A stretch of 64,000 nt of DNA from Rugalucina vietnamica (Eukaryota; Mollusca; Bivalvia; Lucinida; Lucinidae), in assembly GCA_964017185.1 (NCBI GenBank), contig OZ024874.1:55717356-55781355 (forward strand), given 5' to 3'. A model generated the notes under the pieces. It did not search any database and was not told the DNA's origin. It was given only the letters and a program-made list of their open reading frames with translations. Numbering within the stretch: position 1 is the first letter of the stretch; each line of letters begins with the position of its first letter. The translations under genes were made by a program, and so were the position numbers. Of this stretch, positions 56,901-64,000 are shown in pieces.

Positions 56901-59900
56901 CGATATTGATGTTTTGCCACCCACTGGAATTGGCGTTCGATACCGGAAAATAGTAACATTGTCTGATGACGTAAGCCTTGTACTTGTCTATAGAAAATTT
57001 TCAACTGTTACAACAATGGCTTTTCAGAAGGAGGCAACATTATAATACAGTAATTGTTAAAATATAAAATGATCCTTTGGAAGCATTGAAATTATTCAAA
57101 GGGAGAAAGTGTGAGCCATATTGTGCATTATTGAGTCTTTAAATGATTTAGTTAGCTGTTGAAAAGAAAACAGTATATTGTGGGCATGTGTTTTAGTGGG
57201 TTCAAAAGCTCCACTGAGCTGATGTTCGATGTTATATCTACCTTGCCACACAAAATAAATCTAGCCTCGTGATTTATTTCATTCTTTCAGGTCAGTGATG
57301 CAGCTTTGGTTGAGGCTGCCTGGTTGTTTTCCTATCATCTGGGAGACATGGCAGTACAGGTCATTACTCTGGACAGCCTGTTGCCATACTTGTCTAGTGA
57401 GAATGATGTGGTACGCTGGTAAGTCTTCAGAGGGGGGGGGGGGGTGTTGGTTGAGGCTACCTGGTTGTTTTCCTATCATCTGGGAGACATGGCAGTACAG
57501 GTCATTACTCTGGACAGCCTGTTGCCATACTTGTCTAGTGAGAATGATGTGGTACGCTGGTAAGTCTTCAGAGGGGGGGGGGGGGGGTGTTGGTTGAGGC
57601 TACCTGGTTGTTTTCCTATCATTTTGGAGACAGGGCAGTACAGGTCATAACTCTGGACAGCCTGTTGCCATACTTGTCTAATGAGAATGATGTGGTACGC
57701 TGGTAAGTCTTCTGAGGGAGGCCTTTCGGGACAAAATCTTTTGTTCAGAATATTAAGTTAGGTACTTTGATTATCATAAATGAGCCAGATATACATACTT
57801 CCAGGGAAAATGTCAGTGAACTGGACCCGAGGTTTTAAAACTTTTTTCAGCTCTACAAACCGCTGAAAAACGCCAAAGCGGTTCTAACATGTACCCACAA
57901 TCAATGTTTTGAGCAAAAAAAAAAAAAAAAAAAACATGTAAAAAAAATATTGAAATTTTTCCAGTAAAATTTTCAATTTTTACAGCTGAAAAAAATCTCT
58001 GTATATTGCATGGGAAAGTTTTCATAATATTTATACACATATTGCAGGTTTGCGTGTCACGCTGTGATGCAGTTACAGCACATGTCATCAACATCTAGGG
58101 AGACATTCTTACGCAAACATTTCACAGAACAAGACTGTATCACACTGAAACTCAGGTAAGTTAACCTGTTTGTGATGAATGAATGAACTTGCCTATCATT
58201 ATCGTTTAGGTGAGTCTACTTACATAGGGGTATCGGGAGTGATTTTAATTTTTTAATTAATTTTTCAGTGAAATTCTATTAATAGAACAGCCCCAGATGA
58301 AACATAGCATTCTATGCTGATTGCATATGTTCCACAGGTTTATGTAGGTTAAGGGCTCTGCTTTATAGTAAAGAGGCCCTCCTAGGGGTTTTGGGGATTC
58401 AGGGAGAAGGGCTATTTGTTTTCAGGGATTTGGGGAGAAGGGTCATTTATTTTCAGGGATTTGGGGAGAAAGCGAGGTTTCAGGGAGCAGGGGGCTGAGG
58501 AAAAAACATTTTAGGGAGCTGGGGAGAAAGGTCATTTTTCTTTCAGGGAGCAGGGAGCAAAGACCCCCCGGGGGGTGGGGGGAGAATTGGACTCCATCCA
58601 GGTTTCAAACCCCACTGGCACTCAGTTGTGTCCCTGAGCAAGTCATATTTACTCCAAATAAAATATTATACCACAATACAAATTCAAATGTAAAACTCAA
58701 ACAAATAAGAGCAGCAATAGAATTTAGCTAGTGTCTTTCAAGTTTTTAATATAAGACATAAAGATATAAAACCACAACTCAAGGTCTAAGGTGGATATGC
58801 ACCACTTTAAATAAAAAAAGCACATGTAGTTTGCATTATTACAGCTCTGTTCAGTCAAGTATCAGTGTCAAGTGCCATTACACTGATCATTTAAATAGAG
58901 ATTATTATATGATCTCTATTTATGACCTCGGGCTGATACGAGAGTCTCGGGCAGATACGGGATTCTCGGGTTGATACGAGGTACAATATGAAATTTTTTA
59001 TTTATTATACCCCCCCGCCAAAACGAAGTTTTAAGGGGGTATACTGTTTTCACGTTGTCCGTGCGTCCGTAACATTTTGTTTCTTTAATATCTTGAAGAC
59101 CCATTGATGGAATTTCATGAAACTTTGCAAGCATCTGCATATCTATGGGGCAAATATGTACATGCAAAAATAAGGGGTTAAGGGCCAGTCCCTTTTGAGT
59201 TACTTCCCTTTATAGTTCTTGATGGCTTTTGTATACAGTGCATTTACGGGCCGATCAACTCCTACCACAGTTTTTGTTGAAACTTTCTGATATTATGTCT
59301 ACATGATGTACACCCATTGGACATTTGGATAAAGAAATATTATTGCCAAAAAGCAATTTTTGACAAAATGACAGCTAAGAGAACATAGACAATTTTTCTT
59401 AGTTTTTTACAGGTAAGGGCTCTCACGGGCCGATCAACTCCTAACACAGTTTTTGGTGGAACTTCTTGATACTATGCCTACATGATGCAGACCCATTGGA
59501 TATTTGCATGAAGAAGTATTATTGGGAAAAAATATTTTTTTACAAAATGACAGCTATGAGAACTTAGACAATTTTTCTTACTTTTTTACAGGTAATGGCA
59601 TTCATGGGCCGATCAACTCCTACTACAGTTTTTGATGGAACAATTTAATATCATGCCTACATGATGTTCACTAATTGGACATTTGCATGAAGAAGTATTA
59701 TTGCGAAAAAGTAATTTTTGAAAAACTGACAGCTATGAGAACCTAGACAATTTTTCTTACTTTTTTTACGGGAAAAGGCATTCACGGGCCAATCAACTCC
59801 TACTACAGTTTTTCATGGAACATTTTGATATTATGCCTACATGATGTACACCAATTGGACATTTGCATGAAGAAGTATTATTGCGAAAAAATATTTTTTT

Positions 59901-62900
59901 ACAAAATGACAGCTATGAGAACTTAGACAATTTTTCTTACTTTTTTACAGGTACAGTTCAACCTCATTATAACGCGCCTCACTATAGTGCAGTTTTCAAT
60001 ATAACGCGGCCATGCCATGGCTCCCAAATTAATTATTTTGCTATATATCTATTGTAAATAACCGCATTATAACACAGTTCACTTATAACACGGTCTGTTT
60101 TCATGGACCCCAAAGATAGCGTTATAATGAGGTTGACCTGTAATGGCATTCATGGTTTTTGATGGAACTTCTTGATATCGTGCCTACATGATGTTCACTA
60201 ATTGGACATTTGCATGAAGAAGTATTATTGCGAAAAAGTAATTTTTGACAAAATGACAGCTAAGAGAAGGGCATTCATGGGCCGATCAACTCCTACTACA
60301 GTTTTTGATGGAACAATTTGATATTATGCCTACATAATGTACACCCATTGGGCATTTGCATGAAGAAATTTTATTGTGAAAATATAATTTTTGACAAAAT
60401 TACTGCTATGAGAACTTAGACAATATGTCCTAATACAATTCAATTTGTCTTAGCTTTTTTTTACAGGTGAGGGCATGGTTTTCTTAGCTTTATTATAGGT
60501 ATAGGCATTCACATGCCGATCAACTCTACCACAGTTTTTGATGGAACTATTTGATATGAGAACATGTAGGCCTATAGGACATTTGCATGAAGAAATTTTA
60601 TTGTGAAAAATTAATGTTTGTGGTAAACAGTTACACTGCGGGGGGTATTTAATAAGTATTGCTTATTGACACTTTTTTCATTCATTTTGACATACCGCCC
60701 AAAGCGTGCAGTAGAGCGCATATTATTTCCACATTAGCACAAATCGAAAATTTGTCTCGACATGACAAAATACTGTTGCCTGTGACATAGAACCACAATC
60801 CAAACAAATTTAACATGCCTGCGGTACACTACGTAATGAACTCAATACAATAGGAGCCGAGTTCTCCGAATATAATTTTATTAGCCAATCATTTGGTGAT
60901 ACGGCTTTTTCTCCCAAGGGATGATATGGGTCACGTGGGTATGTGATACGAGTCGAGTGATATGGCTTTTTCTCCCAAGGGAATGATATGGGTTTTATCA
61001 ATTTTTGAACGGATATGGCTTTTGAGATATTGTGCTGCGATACGTGAACGTAACTCTTGTCTGTATCGCATCTGCAAAAAGAACATATTTTGTAGTAAAT
61101 ATATGATAAGTGTAATTACTTTGCTACCATATCAATTTCAGATACAACATGCAACCCAGAAAGACCTCATCACAGCCAAGTAGTCAGATTACGCCAGAAA
61201 AAGTAGATCCTCAGACTCACACTATGGGACTTGTTTTAGAGACAGACTTAAGTAGTTCTGTGACTTGTGTTGGTGGGATACTACTTACAAAACAACAGGG
61301 GTCATCTAGAGAGGCCATTGTAAGTGATATTCAGACTGTTTGGAGTTACTTCTACTATGAAAATTCATAATATTAGACAGTTTTTGTTGTTGATAGGTAC
61401 CTCTGCCGTGTAGTGCCTTGAGCAAGACACACTCCCCATGAGTACTTGTTCACACCACAGAAGCTGTGGCTCCATCCTGACATTACTGAAACATTGTTGA
61501 CTGAAGCGATTCCATCAATTCGCATCTACAACATTTTTTGTTTAAGAAATAAGCAAAATTGTCCCTTAATTAACATGATTAATATCATAAAATTTTCTAG
61601 CTAGTCTTCTGAAGATCTGAATAACTTTTAGATAACCCCTTTTAGATAATCCACTGCCAGTTCCCTCTAACAAGACCAATTTTTATAGTCTGGCCCTGGC
61701 TGTGTCCTCTGGGAGTCCTGTACTACTACAGGGGTTGATGGGGTCCGGGTACAATTCTCTAGTAGTCTCTTATTATACATTACAGGTAACAGAGCTGCTA
61801 CCAGTTCCCTCTAACGAGACCAACCTGTACAGCCTGGCCCTGGCTGTGTCCTCTGGGAGCCCCATACTACTACAGGGGGTGGTGGGGTCAGGGAAGACGT
61901 CCCTGGTGGAGCATCTGGCCAAGTTGACAGGGCGGTCAGGACCACCACAGTTGATGAAAATACAGTTGGGAGACCAGATGGACAGCAAGGTTTTGTATTT
62001 GTGGCATTTTCATCATGATCAAAAAATTGGCTTCACGGCTATGGTGTAGGCCATTGTACCCATGGAGTATAAGAGTTGCACTATCTTCATTTCCGTTTTT
62101 ATAATCTTAGTAATATCAACTGTATCATAAAAACTGAACAAATTCTTATTTTAAGGAAAATTATGTTCAGGGTAGTATGTTATTTGAGATACTGATTTTA
62201 GGACATAAAAGTATTTTTCTGAGCACTGTATTGAATTACACATGTTCTTCCTGATGTACTGAAGATAAAATATTATGTAGACTAACATAATCTATTTGTT
62301 TCCAATCTTTATTTGGAAATGCAGAAACATATAAATTTTAGAATTGCATTATTTATGACAAACAATTAAACCACCTTGGCAGGGTTTATTTATTACTTTT
62401 CAGGCATTACTTGGGACATACCGCTGCACAGAAGTACCCGGAGAGTTTGTATGGCAACCAGGTGTTCTGACCCAGGCTGTAACCAATGGTTACTGGGTCC
62501 TGCTGGAGGACATAGATTATGCCCCCATGGAGGTCGTGTCAGTGTTACTGCCCCTGTTGGAGACCAGATGTTTGTCAGTCCCAGGGCATGGGGATAATAT
62601 CATGGCTGCTCCTGGGTTTCATCTTTTCGCCACACAGAGGTATGAATTTTTAAACTTTATCTATCTGGGCCCAGTTGTTGAAAACTTTGATAGCTTAACG
62701 CTGTTGTTAAACCCTCAATTTGTTAACTATATATCGACTTTAAAAGCAAATACACTGTTATTTTTTTTTGTTGAAAAAATGTGAGAATCCTTTGCAATGC
62801 AAAAAAACCCAGTGTATTTGTAATATTGCCATTTAAAAAAAATCATTCACTAACGACATCGTTAATTTTGAACAACTGGTCCCTGATGCCCATGGTTCGG

Positions 62901-63630
62901 TTGATATTGTCACTGTCATATAGCCGTATATTAACATTTGACAGTGGTGTAATCTTCCTCGTGAAATAATTGTTCTTCTTGAAAATGATGAAAACTTGTT
63001 CTTACAACATAACAAGCATGTGCTTCACAGATTTCTTGTGGTAATTTAATGGCAATTTCTTTTGACTTGGAAAACCGATTCCCGAAAATGTGAATGAAAA
63101 TTTGTTGCAATGATTGCTAGAAATGCTGAGAATTATTAGGAAAACATGTCTGTGAAATGTATACCCCCTTAGACCCCACTTTTATATAGAAAAAAACGGG
63201 GTTTGCAGGGGTATACCTAATTTTCTTATTTTTGATCCAAAACATACATTGTGGGTACTCGTTAGAACCGCCTTGGCGAGGCGGTTCTAACCTGTACCCA
63301 CAATGTTTGTTTTCAGTGAAAATATCAAAAATTTTCCGATGAAATTTTCAATTTTTGCTTCTGAAAAAAATATCTGTATATTGTATTGGCAATGTATCAG
63401 GGCCTTTTCTTTATGCAAAATGTTTGCCTTACATCTACAAATTGTTACTAAAATGCAAGGCTACTTAATCTGGATCTTTATTTTACTAAAGTTTTATAAA
63501 ACTATTTGTGTTCAGGTTGATGGGTGGTAGCTCAGGTTGGCATCTACAGCAGACTGGTAGTAGTGTTCTACTGGAGAAACTGTGGACCAAGATACTGGTG
63601 GAGCCTTTATCCAGGACAGAGCTAGCACAG
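44826..63630 (+). CDS. MDN1: Midasin (MDN1), 5' part: exons 1-9, residues 1-467
   Basis: Midasin is the dynein-like AAA ATPase of about 5000 residues that pulls assembly factors off pre-60S ribosomal particles in nucleolus and nucleoplasm. Nine exons (1401 nt, phases all consistent) encode the N-terminal domain and part of AAA1; the gene runs off the right edge. Residues 37-50 begin IWSPADRSDLLQSL and are followed by GQTLRPLLLDL, matching the vertebrate N-terminus. Residues 313-320 are the Walker A GVVGSGKT (Lys 319), followed by SLVEHLA and QLGDQMDSK. PGEFVWQPG and the Walker B region VLLEDID (about 382-388) follow, so AAA1 looks intact. A Lys-rich run after residue 130 could be a nuclear signal (inference). 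Start: ATG 44826, with an in-frame TGA 30 nt upstream. No alternative family fits. Confidence 0.94.
45108..45880. mobile_element. MITE with clustered palindromic ends (TATCCGCACGACGG)
   Basis: Left end (45108-45250) and right end (45785-45880) each hold several copies of CGCACGACGGTCGTGC joined by GATAAGCGGCGTTATC spacers; AT-rich interior. It lies 175 nt after MDN1 exon 1. Confidence 0.72.
45924..46537. mobile_element. MITE with long TIRs, TTAAT duplication
   Basis: CAGGCTCAGGACAAGTC and its complement begin terminal inverted repeats of about 70 bp; TTAAT occurs on both sides. Subterminal AGCTACAGAGCTC and CTAAATCGAGCTC repeats. Confidence 0.8.
46553..46820 (+). mobile_element. tRNA-derived SINE
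   Basis: GAGGTAGCTCAGTGGTTAGC (A box) and CGGGTTTGATCCCCG (B box) form a tRNA-like head, followed by a body with CATCCTTCGGATCGGGACAT and GTGCAGGTTAAAGATC, blocks typical of conserved SINE central domains. Not a working tRNA gene: the acceptor stem is incomplete. Confidence 0.75.
47199..47340. repeat. Family J palindromic repeat, tandem partial units
   Basis: Three direct copies of CATAGATTGTGGGTACAAG followed by TTAGAACCGCCTC; only one arm of the usual palindrome is present. Confidence 0.7.
47354..48621. mobile_element. hAT-like element, 8-bp target duplication ATTGTAAC
   Basis: Ends CAGACCTG and CAGGTCTG with perfect ATTGTAAC at 47346-47353 and 48622-48629. Eight-bp duplications and CAG...CTG ends fit hAT. 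The 1268-bp interior has no transposase frame; its flanks are rich in GATTA/TAATC blocks. Confidence 0.85.
48751..48908. repeat. Family O poly-C repeat with GCGGATCCAGA ends
   Basis: GCGGATCCAGA at left and TCTGGATCCGTGC at right are inverted ends around G-run, GGGTCCGGACC, C-run and GTCAGACCCCTTCTGGGA. Confidence 0.68.
48922..49680. other. MDN1 intron 1, nothing recognised
   Basis: Unique sequence; a short palindrome-rich bit near 49580 only. Confidence 0.4.
49681..50199. mobile_element. MITE-like inverted repeat element, CAGTACCT ends
   Basis: TTCAGTACCTCAATTA and TAATTAAGGTACTGAA are terminal inverted repeats; CAATTGCG/ACCCAATT blocks inside. Target duplication unclear. Confidence 0.65.
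50473..50692. mobile_element. hAT-like MITE, 8-bp target duplication CCCCAAAA
   Basis: Ends CATACATGTGAT and ATCACATGTATG, CCCCAAAA on both sides; interior of repeated AATAGGGAGA units. Confidence 0.82.
50722..51404. mobile_element. TA-flanked element with CCGTAAAAATTCTATTAAAC ends
   Basis: Terminal inverted repeats of about 23 bp, with subterminal CGCCC/GGGCG, and TA on both sides. Contains a family J repeat. Confidence 0.78.
50985..51235. repeat. Family J palindromic repeat, nested in a TA-flanked element
   Basis: Arms CATAGATTGTGGGTACTC and GTACCAACAATCTATG around GGTTCTAA blocks, preceded by a TATACCCCC/GGTATACC pair. Confidence 0.7.
51410..52136. other. MDN1 intron 1, nothing recognised
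   Basis: Unique AT-rich sequence between two elements. Confidence 0.45.
52137..53652 (+). mobile_element. Family C element in MDN1 intron 1
   Basis: Complete: TTTTTAGCTCACCTGAGCC hairpin, CCGTCCGTCC tract (about 52199-52231), 464-bp class monomers, CTCAGGTGAGC, hairpin AGGACCATTGGTCCT, CTGGT at the end. Confidence 0.87.
53653..54086. other. MDN1 intron 1, small inverted repeat
   Basis: ATTTCCGTCGGTAT and ATACCGATGGAAAT (about 53790-53842) form an imperfect hairpin; nothing else seen. Confidence 0.45.
54087..54158 (+). mobile_element. tRNA-like SINE head or tRNA relic before MDN1 exon 2
   Basis: CATGGCACAGTGGTTAAGCC (A box) and ACAGGTTCAATCCTG (B box), with AGAAGC/GCTTCT as a possible acceptor stem and TTGCAA in the anticodon loop. 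Ends about 25 nt before the exon 2 acceptor. Confidence 0.6.
54184..54407 (+). CDS. MDN1: MDN1 exon 2
   Basis: 224 nt. Acceptor gttcttatag, donor gtgggt. Encodes IWSPADRSDLLQSLSRLF and IGQTLRPLLLDLVSRY, a clear midasin N-terminal match. A tRNA-like sequence ends only about 25 nt upstream of the acceptor. Confidence 0.93.
54612..54778. mobile_element. Family L MITE, copy 3
   Basis: Ends GGGGCCAGTTGTTCAAAA and TTTTGAACAACTGGTCCC; the palindrome centre is deleted. MDN1 intron 2. Confidence 0.8.
54934..55033 (+). CDS. MDN1: MDN1 exon 3 (Lys-rich end)
   Basis: 100 nt. Acceptor atgtttcag, donor gtatag. Encodes FALEYVQSHGSFLGD, matching vertebrate FALRYFKD, then SEEPKKKKQKKSK, a plausible basic nuclear signal not obvious at this place in the vertebrate protein. 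A family A MITE begins about 20 nt after the donor. Confidence 0.88.
55053..55247 (-). mobile_element. Family A MITE, copy 28, eroded
   Basis: Right end CGGTTTTCTCGCGTCACAGCTCA; hairpin reduced. AA flanks. Begins 20 nt after MDN1 exon 3; an hAT-like MITE follows 12 nt later. Confidence 0.75.
55260..56022. mobile_element. hAT-like MITE, 8-bp target duplication GTCATTAT
   Basis: Ends TAAGGATGGGAACGA and TCGTTCCCATCCTTA, flanked by GTCATTAT at 55252-55259 and 56023-56030. Subterminal CGAATATTCG repeats on both sides resemble transposase-binding clusters. Confidence 0.87.
56115..56345 (+). mobile_element. Family A MITE, copy 29
   Basis: TTCGCGG left arm intact, right arm shortened (GGTTACCGATTTGCG); end GGTTTTCTCATGATGTGGC. 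Confidence 0.78.
56346..57290. other. MDN1 intron 3, no assigned exon
   Basis: Contains GGAACTCCTCGCC..GACGAGGCAGTTCC inverted pair (56395-56450) and an open frame of 67 codons at 56842-57045 with no recognised homology; not called as a gene. Confidence 0.4.
57291..57418 (+). CDS. MDN1: MDN1 exon 4
   Basis: 128 nt. Acceptor attctttcag, donor gtaagt. Encodes VSDAALVEAAWLFSY and LPYLSSENDVVRW, matching the vertebrate LMEAAFKF...LLRSHDTLVRW segment. The last 111 nt plus the donor recur twice immediately downstream. Confidence 0.92.
57449..57559 (+). pseudogene. Partial tandem copy 2 of MDN1 exon 4
   Basis: 111 nt nearly identical to 57308-57418 and followed by the same gtaagtcttcag donor region and a G-run. 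It lacks the first 17 nt of the exon and the authentic acceptor, so it should be skipped in splicing. A visible difference is GAGGCTGCC changed to GAGGCTACC (Ala to Thr). Confidence 0.85.
57592..57702 (+). pseudogene. Partial tandem copy 3 of MDN1 exon 4
   Basis: Third 111-nt copy with intact frame and donor gtaagt but no acceptor. It is more diverged: CATCTGGGAGACATG has become CATTTTGGAGACAGG, and TCTAGTGAG has become TCTAATGAG. It shares the ACC variant with copy 2, which suggests copies 2 and 3 share a common ancestor unit. Confidence 0.82.
57826..57848. mobile_element. Family E fragment
   Basis: Only the terminal CCCGAGGTTTTAAAACTTTT remains, joined to a family J repeat. Confidence 0.55.
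57855..58015. repeat. Family J repeat, one arm
   Basis: GCGGTTCTAACATGTACCC, ACAATCAATGTTTTGAGC, A-run, then AAAATTTTCAATTTTTAC. Just upstream of MDN1 exon 5. Confidence 0.65.
58048..58155 (+). CDS. MDN1: MDN1 exon 5
   Basis: 108 nt. Acceptor tattgcag, donor gtaagt. The carried TG gives Trp across the junction, then FACHAVMQLQHMSSTSRETF and HFTEQDCITLKLR, matching the vertebrate RWYTANCLALV...FRLR segment. Confidence 0.92.
58170..58352 (+). mobile_element. Family B MITE, copy 5, diverged
   Basis: Degenerate order of the same blocks (GGGAGTGATTTTAAT, AGCCCCAGATG) ending TATGTAGGTTAA. Directly after MDN1 exon 5. Confidence 0.6.
58370..58600 (+). repeat. G-rich imperfect repeats
   Basis: TTTCAGGGATTTGGGGAGAA variants repeated about five times, then CCCCCCGGGGGGTGGGGGG. 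Potential quadruplex former (inference). Confidence 0.6.
58997..60668 (+). mobile_element. Family K element, about 180-bp monomers
   Basis: 5' hairpin TATACCCCCCCGCC/GGGGGTATA (59006-59044), GTCCGTGCGTCCGT tract, monomers of 179-180 bp containing GGGCCGATCAACTCCTAC, inverted terminus GCGGGGGGTAT (60638-60648), then possible hairpin AATAAGTATTGCTTATT. The 3' end fits the shared plan less well. Contains a TA-flanked MITE at 59954-60140. Lies in the MDN1 intron before exon 6. Confidence 0.8.
59954..60140. mobile_element. Tc1/mariner-like MITE (family M) with TA duplication, in family K
   Basis: Ends CAGTTCAACCTCATTATAAC and GTTATAATGAGGTTGACCTG, flanked by TA on both sides. Removing it and one TA restores the monomer TTACAGGTAATGGCATTC. 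Confidence 0.85.
60669..61141. other. MDN1 intron 5, short direct repeat
   Basis: ATATGGCTTTTTCTCCCAAG recurs (about 60901 and 60961), around GATATGGGT; function unknown. Confidence 0.45.
61142..61319 (+). CDS. MDN1: MDN1 exon 6
   Basis: 178 nt. Acceptor tcaatttcag, donor gtaagt. Encodes YNMQPRKTSSQPSSQ, then LETDLSSSVTCVGGILL, matching the vertebrate LVSSDLSPRVTAVCGVVL segment. Ends SREAI in phase 0. Confidence 0.9.
61652..61770 (+). pseudogene. Decayed partial duplicate of MDN1 exon 7
   Basis: About 119 nt resembling the first part of exon 7. Its reading gives AVSSGSPVLLQGLMGSGYNS: the Walker A lysine and threonine (GSGKTS) are replaced by Tyr-Asn, and similarity stops there. No good acceptor precedes it. 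The open frame runs into the true exon 7 through its acceptor. Confidence 0.85.
61786..61989 (+). CDS. MDN1: MDN1 exon 7 (AAA1 Walker A)
   Basis: 68 codons, phase 0 at both ends. Acceptor acattacag, weak donor gttttg. Encodes ILLQGVVGSGKTSLVEHLA and PQLMKIQLGDQMDSK, an almost exact match to vertebrate AAA1. GVVGSGKT is the P-loop; its lysine is residue 319. Confidence 0.93.
61990..62403. other. MDN1 intron 7, nothing recognised
   Basis: AT-rich unique sequence between the Walker A and Walker B exons. Confidence 0.5.
62404..62639 (+). CDS. MDN1: MDN1 exon 8 (AAA1 Walker B)
   Basis: 236 nt. Acceptor acttttcag, donor gtatga. Encodes CTEVPGEFVWQPGVLTQA and WVLLEDIDYAPMEVVSVLL. LLEDID is the Walker B motif with both acidic residues, followed by PGFHLFATQ. 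Confidence 0.95.
62666..62884. mobile_element. Family L MITE, copy 4
   Basis: Ends GGGCCCAGTTGTTGAAAAC and TTTTGAACAACTGGTCCC. MDN1 intron 8. Confidence 0.78.
63150..63400. repeat. Family J palindromic repeat, full
   Basis: TATACCCCC/GGGGTATACC outer pair, then ACATTGTGGGTACTCG / CTGTACCCACAATG around GAACCGCC/GGCGGTTC. MDN1 intron 8. Confidence 0.72.
63516..63630 (+). CDS. MDN1: MDN1 exon 9
   Basis: 115 nt. Acceptor tgtgttcag, donor gttaga. Encodes RLMGGSSGWHL and VLLEKLWTKILVEPLSRTEL, matching the vertebrate LLDKYWTKIHLDNLDKREL segment. Ends phase 0; the next exon is outside the window. A family E MITE begins 9 nt after the exon end. Confidence 0.92.
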
Positions 63631-63638
63631 GTTAGACT

Positions 63639-63881
63639 GGCCCCGAGGCTATAAAACTTTTTTCATGCTCAGCTCAGCTGAAATTAAGATTTATCCTGCT
63701 CATAAATGTTGAAAGGCCAACACTTGTTGGCATTTTAACATTAATTAGCAGGATAAATTACAGCTTTTGGTGATTTAGACCCAAATATTCAATTTATTTT
63801 GGCTAATTCACTAAGAATGGACAATTTAAATTTCAGTCTCAGCTGAGATGAGCATGAAAAAAGTTTTATAACCTCGGACCT
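63639..63881. mobile_element. Family E MITE, copy 4
   Basis: Most complete: GGCCCCGAGGCTATAAAAC and GTTTTATAACCTCGGACC form terminal inverted repeats of about 35 bp with matching CAGCTCAGCTGA blocks. Confidence 0.82.
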
Positions 63882-63898
63882 GATTTCTTTTCTACTGT

Positions 63899-63990
63899 GC
63901 TCCCGTTTTCGTCCACCTACTGATTGGCCCGTCTCATATGAGCTGAAATTATCTTGAAAAGGAACGTAAAACTGAATAAAAAAAACCCAG
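63899..63990 (+). mobile_element. 5'-truncated copy of the same SINE
   Basis: CCACCTACTGATTGGCCCGT, ATATGAGCTGAAATTATC and GGAACGTAAAACTGAAT match the 3' half of the SINE at 43.03-43.27 kb; A-rich tail. Confidence 0.75.
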
Positions 63991-64000
63991 ATAAATAACT

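Noticed and set aside
56842-57045. 67-codon open frame in MDN1 intron 3
   Set aside because: No recognised homology and it does not fit the phases of exons 3 and 4, which already join correctly.
57449-57702. Copies 2 and 3 of exon 4 as mutually exclusive exons
   Set aside because: Neither has a proper acceptor or the exon's first 17 nt; the only nearby AG is followed by a G-run that would disrupt the protein.

Overview
This is nuclear DNA of an intron-rich animal, very probably a bivalve mollusc. The inference rests on two conserved metazoan genes cut into short exons by GT-AG introns, tRNA-derived SINEs with a conserved 3' domain ending in an ACGTTAAA-type tail, and very dense non-autonomous transposons. 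There are no prokaryotic features. About 3.5 kb (5%) is coding and most of the rest is recognisable repeat.

Gene 1 (2328-27742, + strand) is the 3' two thirds of a SAPS-domain regulatory subunit of protein phosphatase 6 (PPP6R family). I could place 17 exons whose phases join into one 696-residue frame ending in TGA at 27740-27742. The N-terminal exons lie before the window. Gene 2 (44826 to beyond 63630, + strand) is the start of midasin (MDN1), the giant AAA ATPase of 60S ribosome maturation. Nine exons encode the first 467 residues, including the first AAA module with Walker A and B. Exon 1 is isolated 9.25 kb upstream of exon 2. The two genes are head-to-tail, about 17 kb apart, and I see no gene between them.

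The rest is a nested transposon landscape. (A) A foldback MITE of about 235 bp, ends TGAGCC...GGCTCA, occurs 29 times (strand + means the inner hairpin is on the right). Both its hairpin and its ends exist in several versions that change in step on the two arms. (B) TTAA-flanked MITEs. (C, D, F, G, H, K) Six sequence-unrelated families share one plan: 5' terminal hairpin, short tandem tract (often CCGTCC-like), long tandem monomers (464, 316, about 180/128, 151, about 150 and about 180 bp), a copy of the 5' terminus inverted near the 3' end, and a final 3' hairpin, usually followed by TCTNGT. This resembles Helentron-associated elements. (E, I, J, L, M, O) and single-copy MITEs, including three with perfect 8-bp target duplications, fill most introns. 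Between 38.08 and 41.26 kb four elements are stacked inside one another.

Regions: 1-1.86 kb end of a family C element; 2.3-27.7 kb PPP6R; 27.7-31.2 kb PPP6R 3' flank with MITEs; 31.3-34.4 kb array of a GTTGCCATGGCAA palindrome unit broken by two insertions; 34.4-38 kb mostly unique AT-rich sequence with two tandem palindromes; 38-42.7 kb stacked elements; 43-44.6 kb SINEs; 44.8-64 kb MDN1, with two partial exon duplications that retain splice donors or coding similarity.
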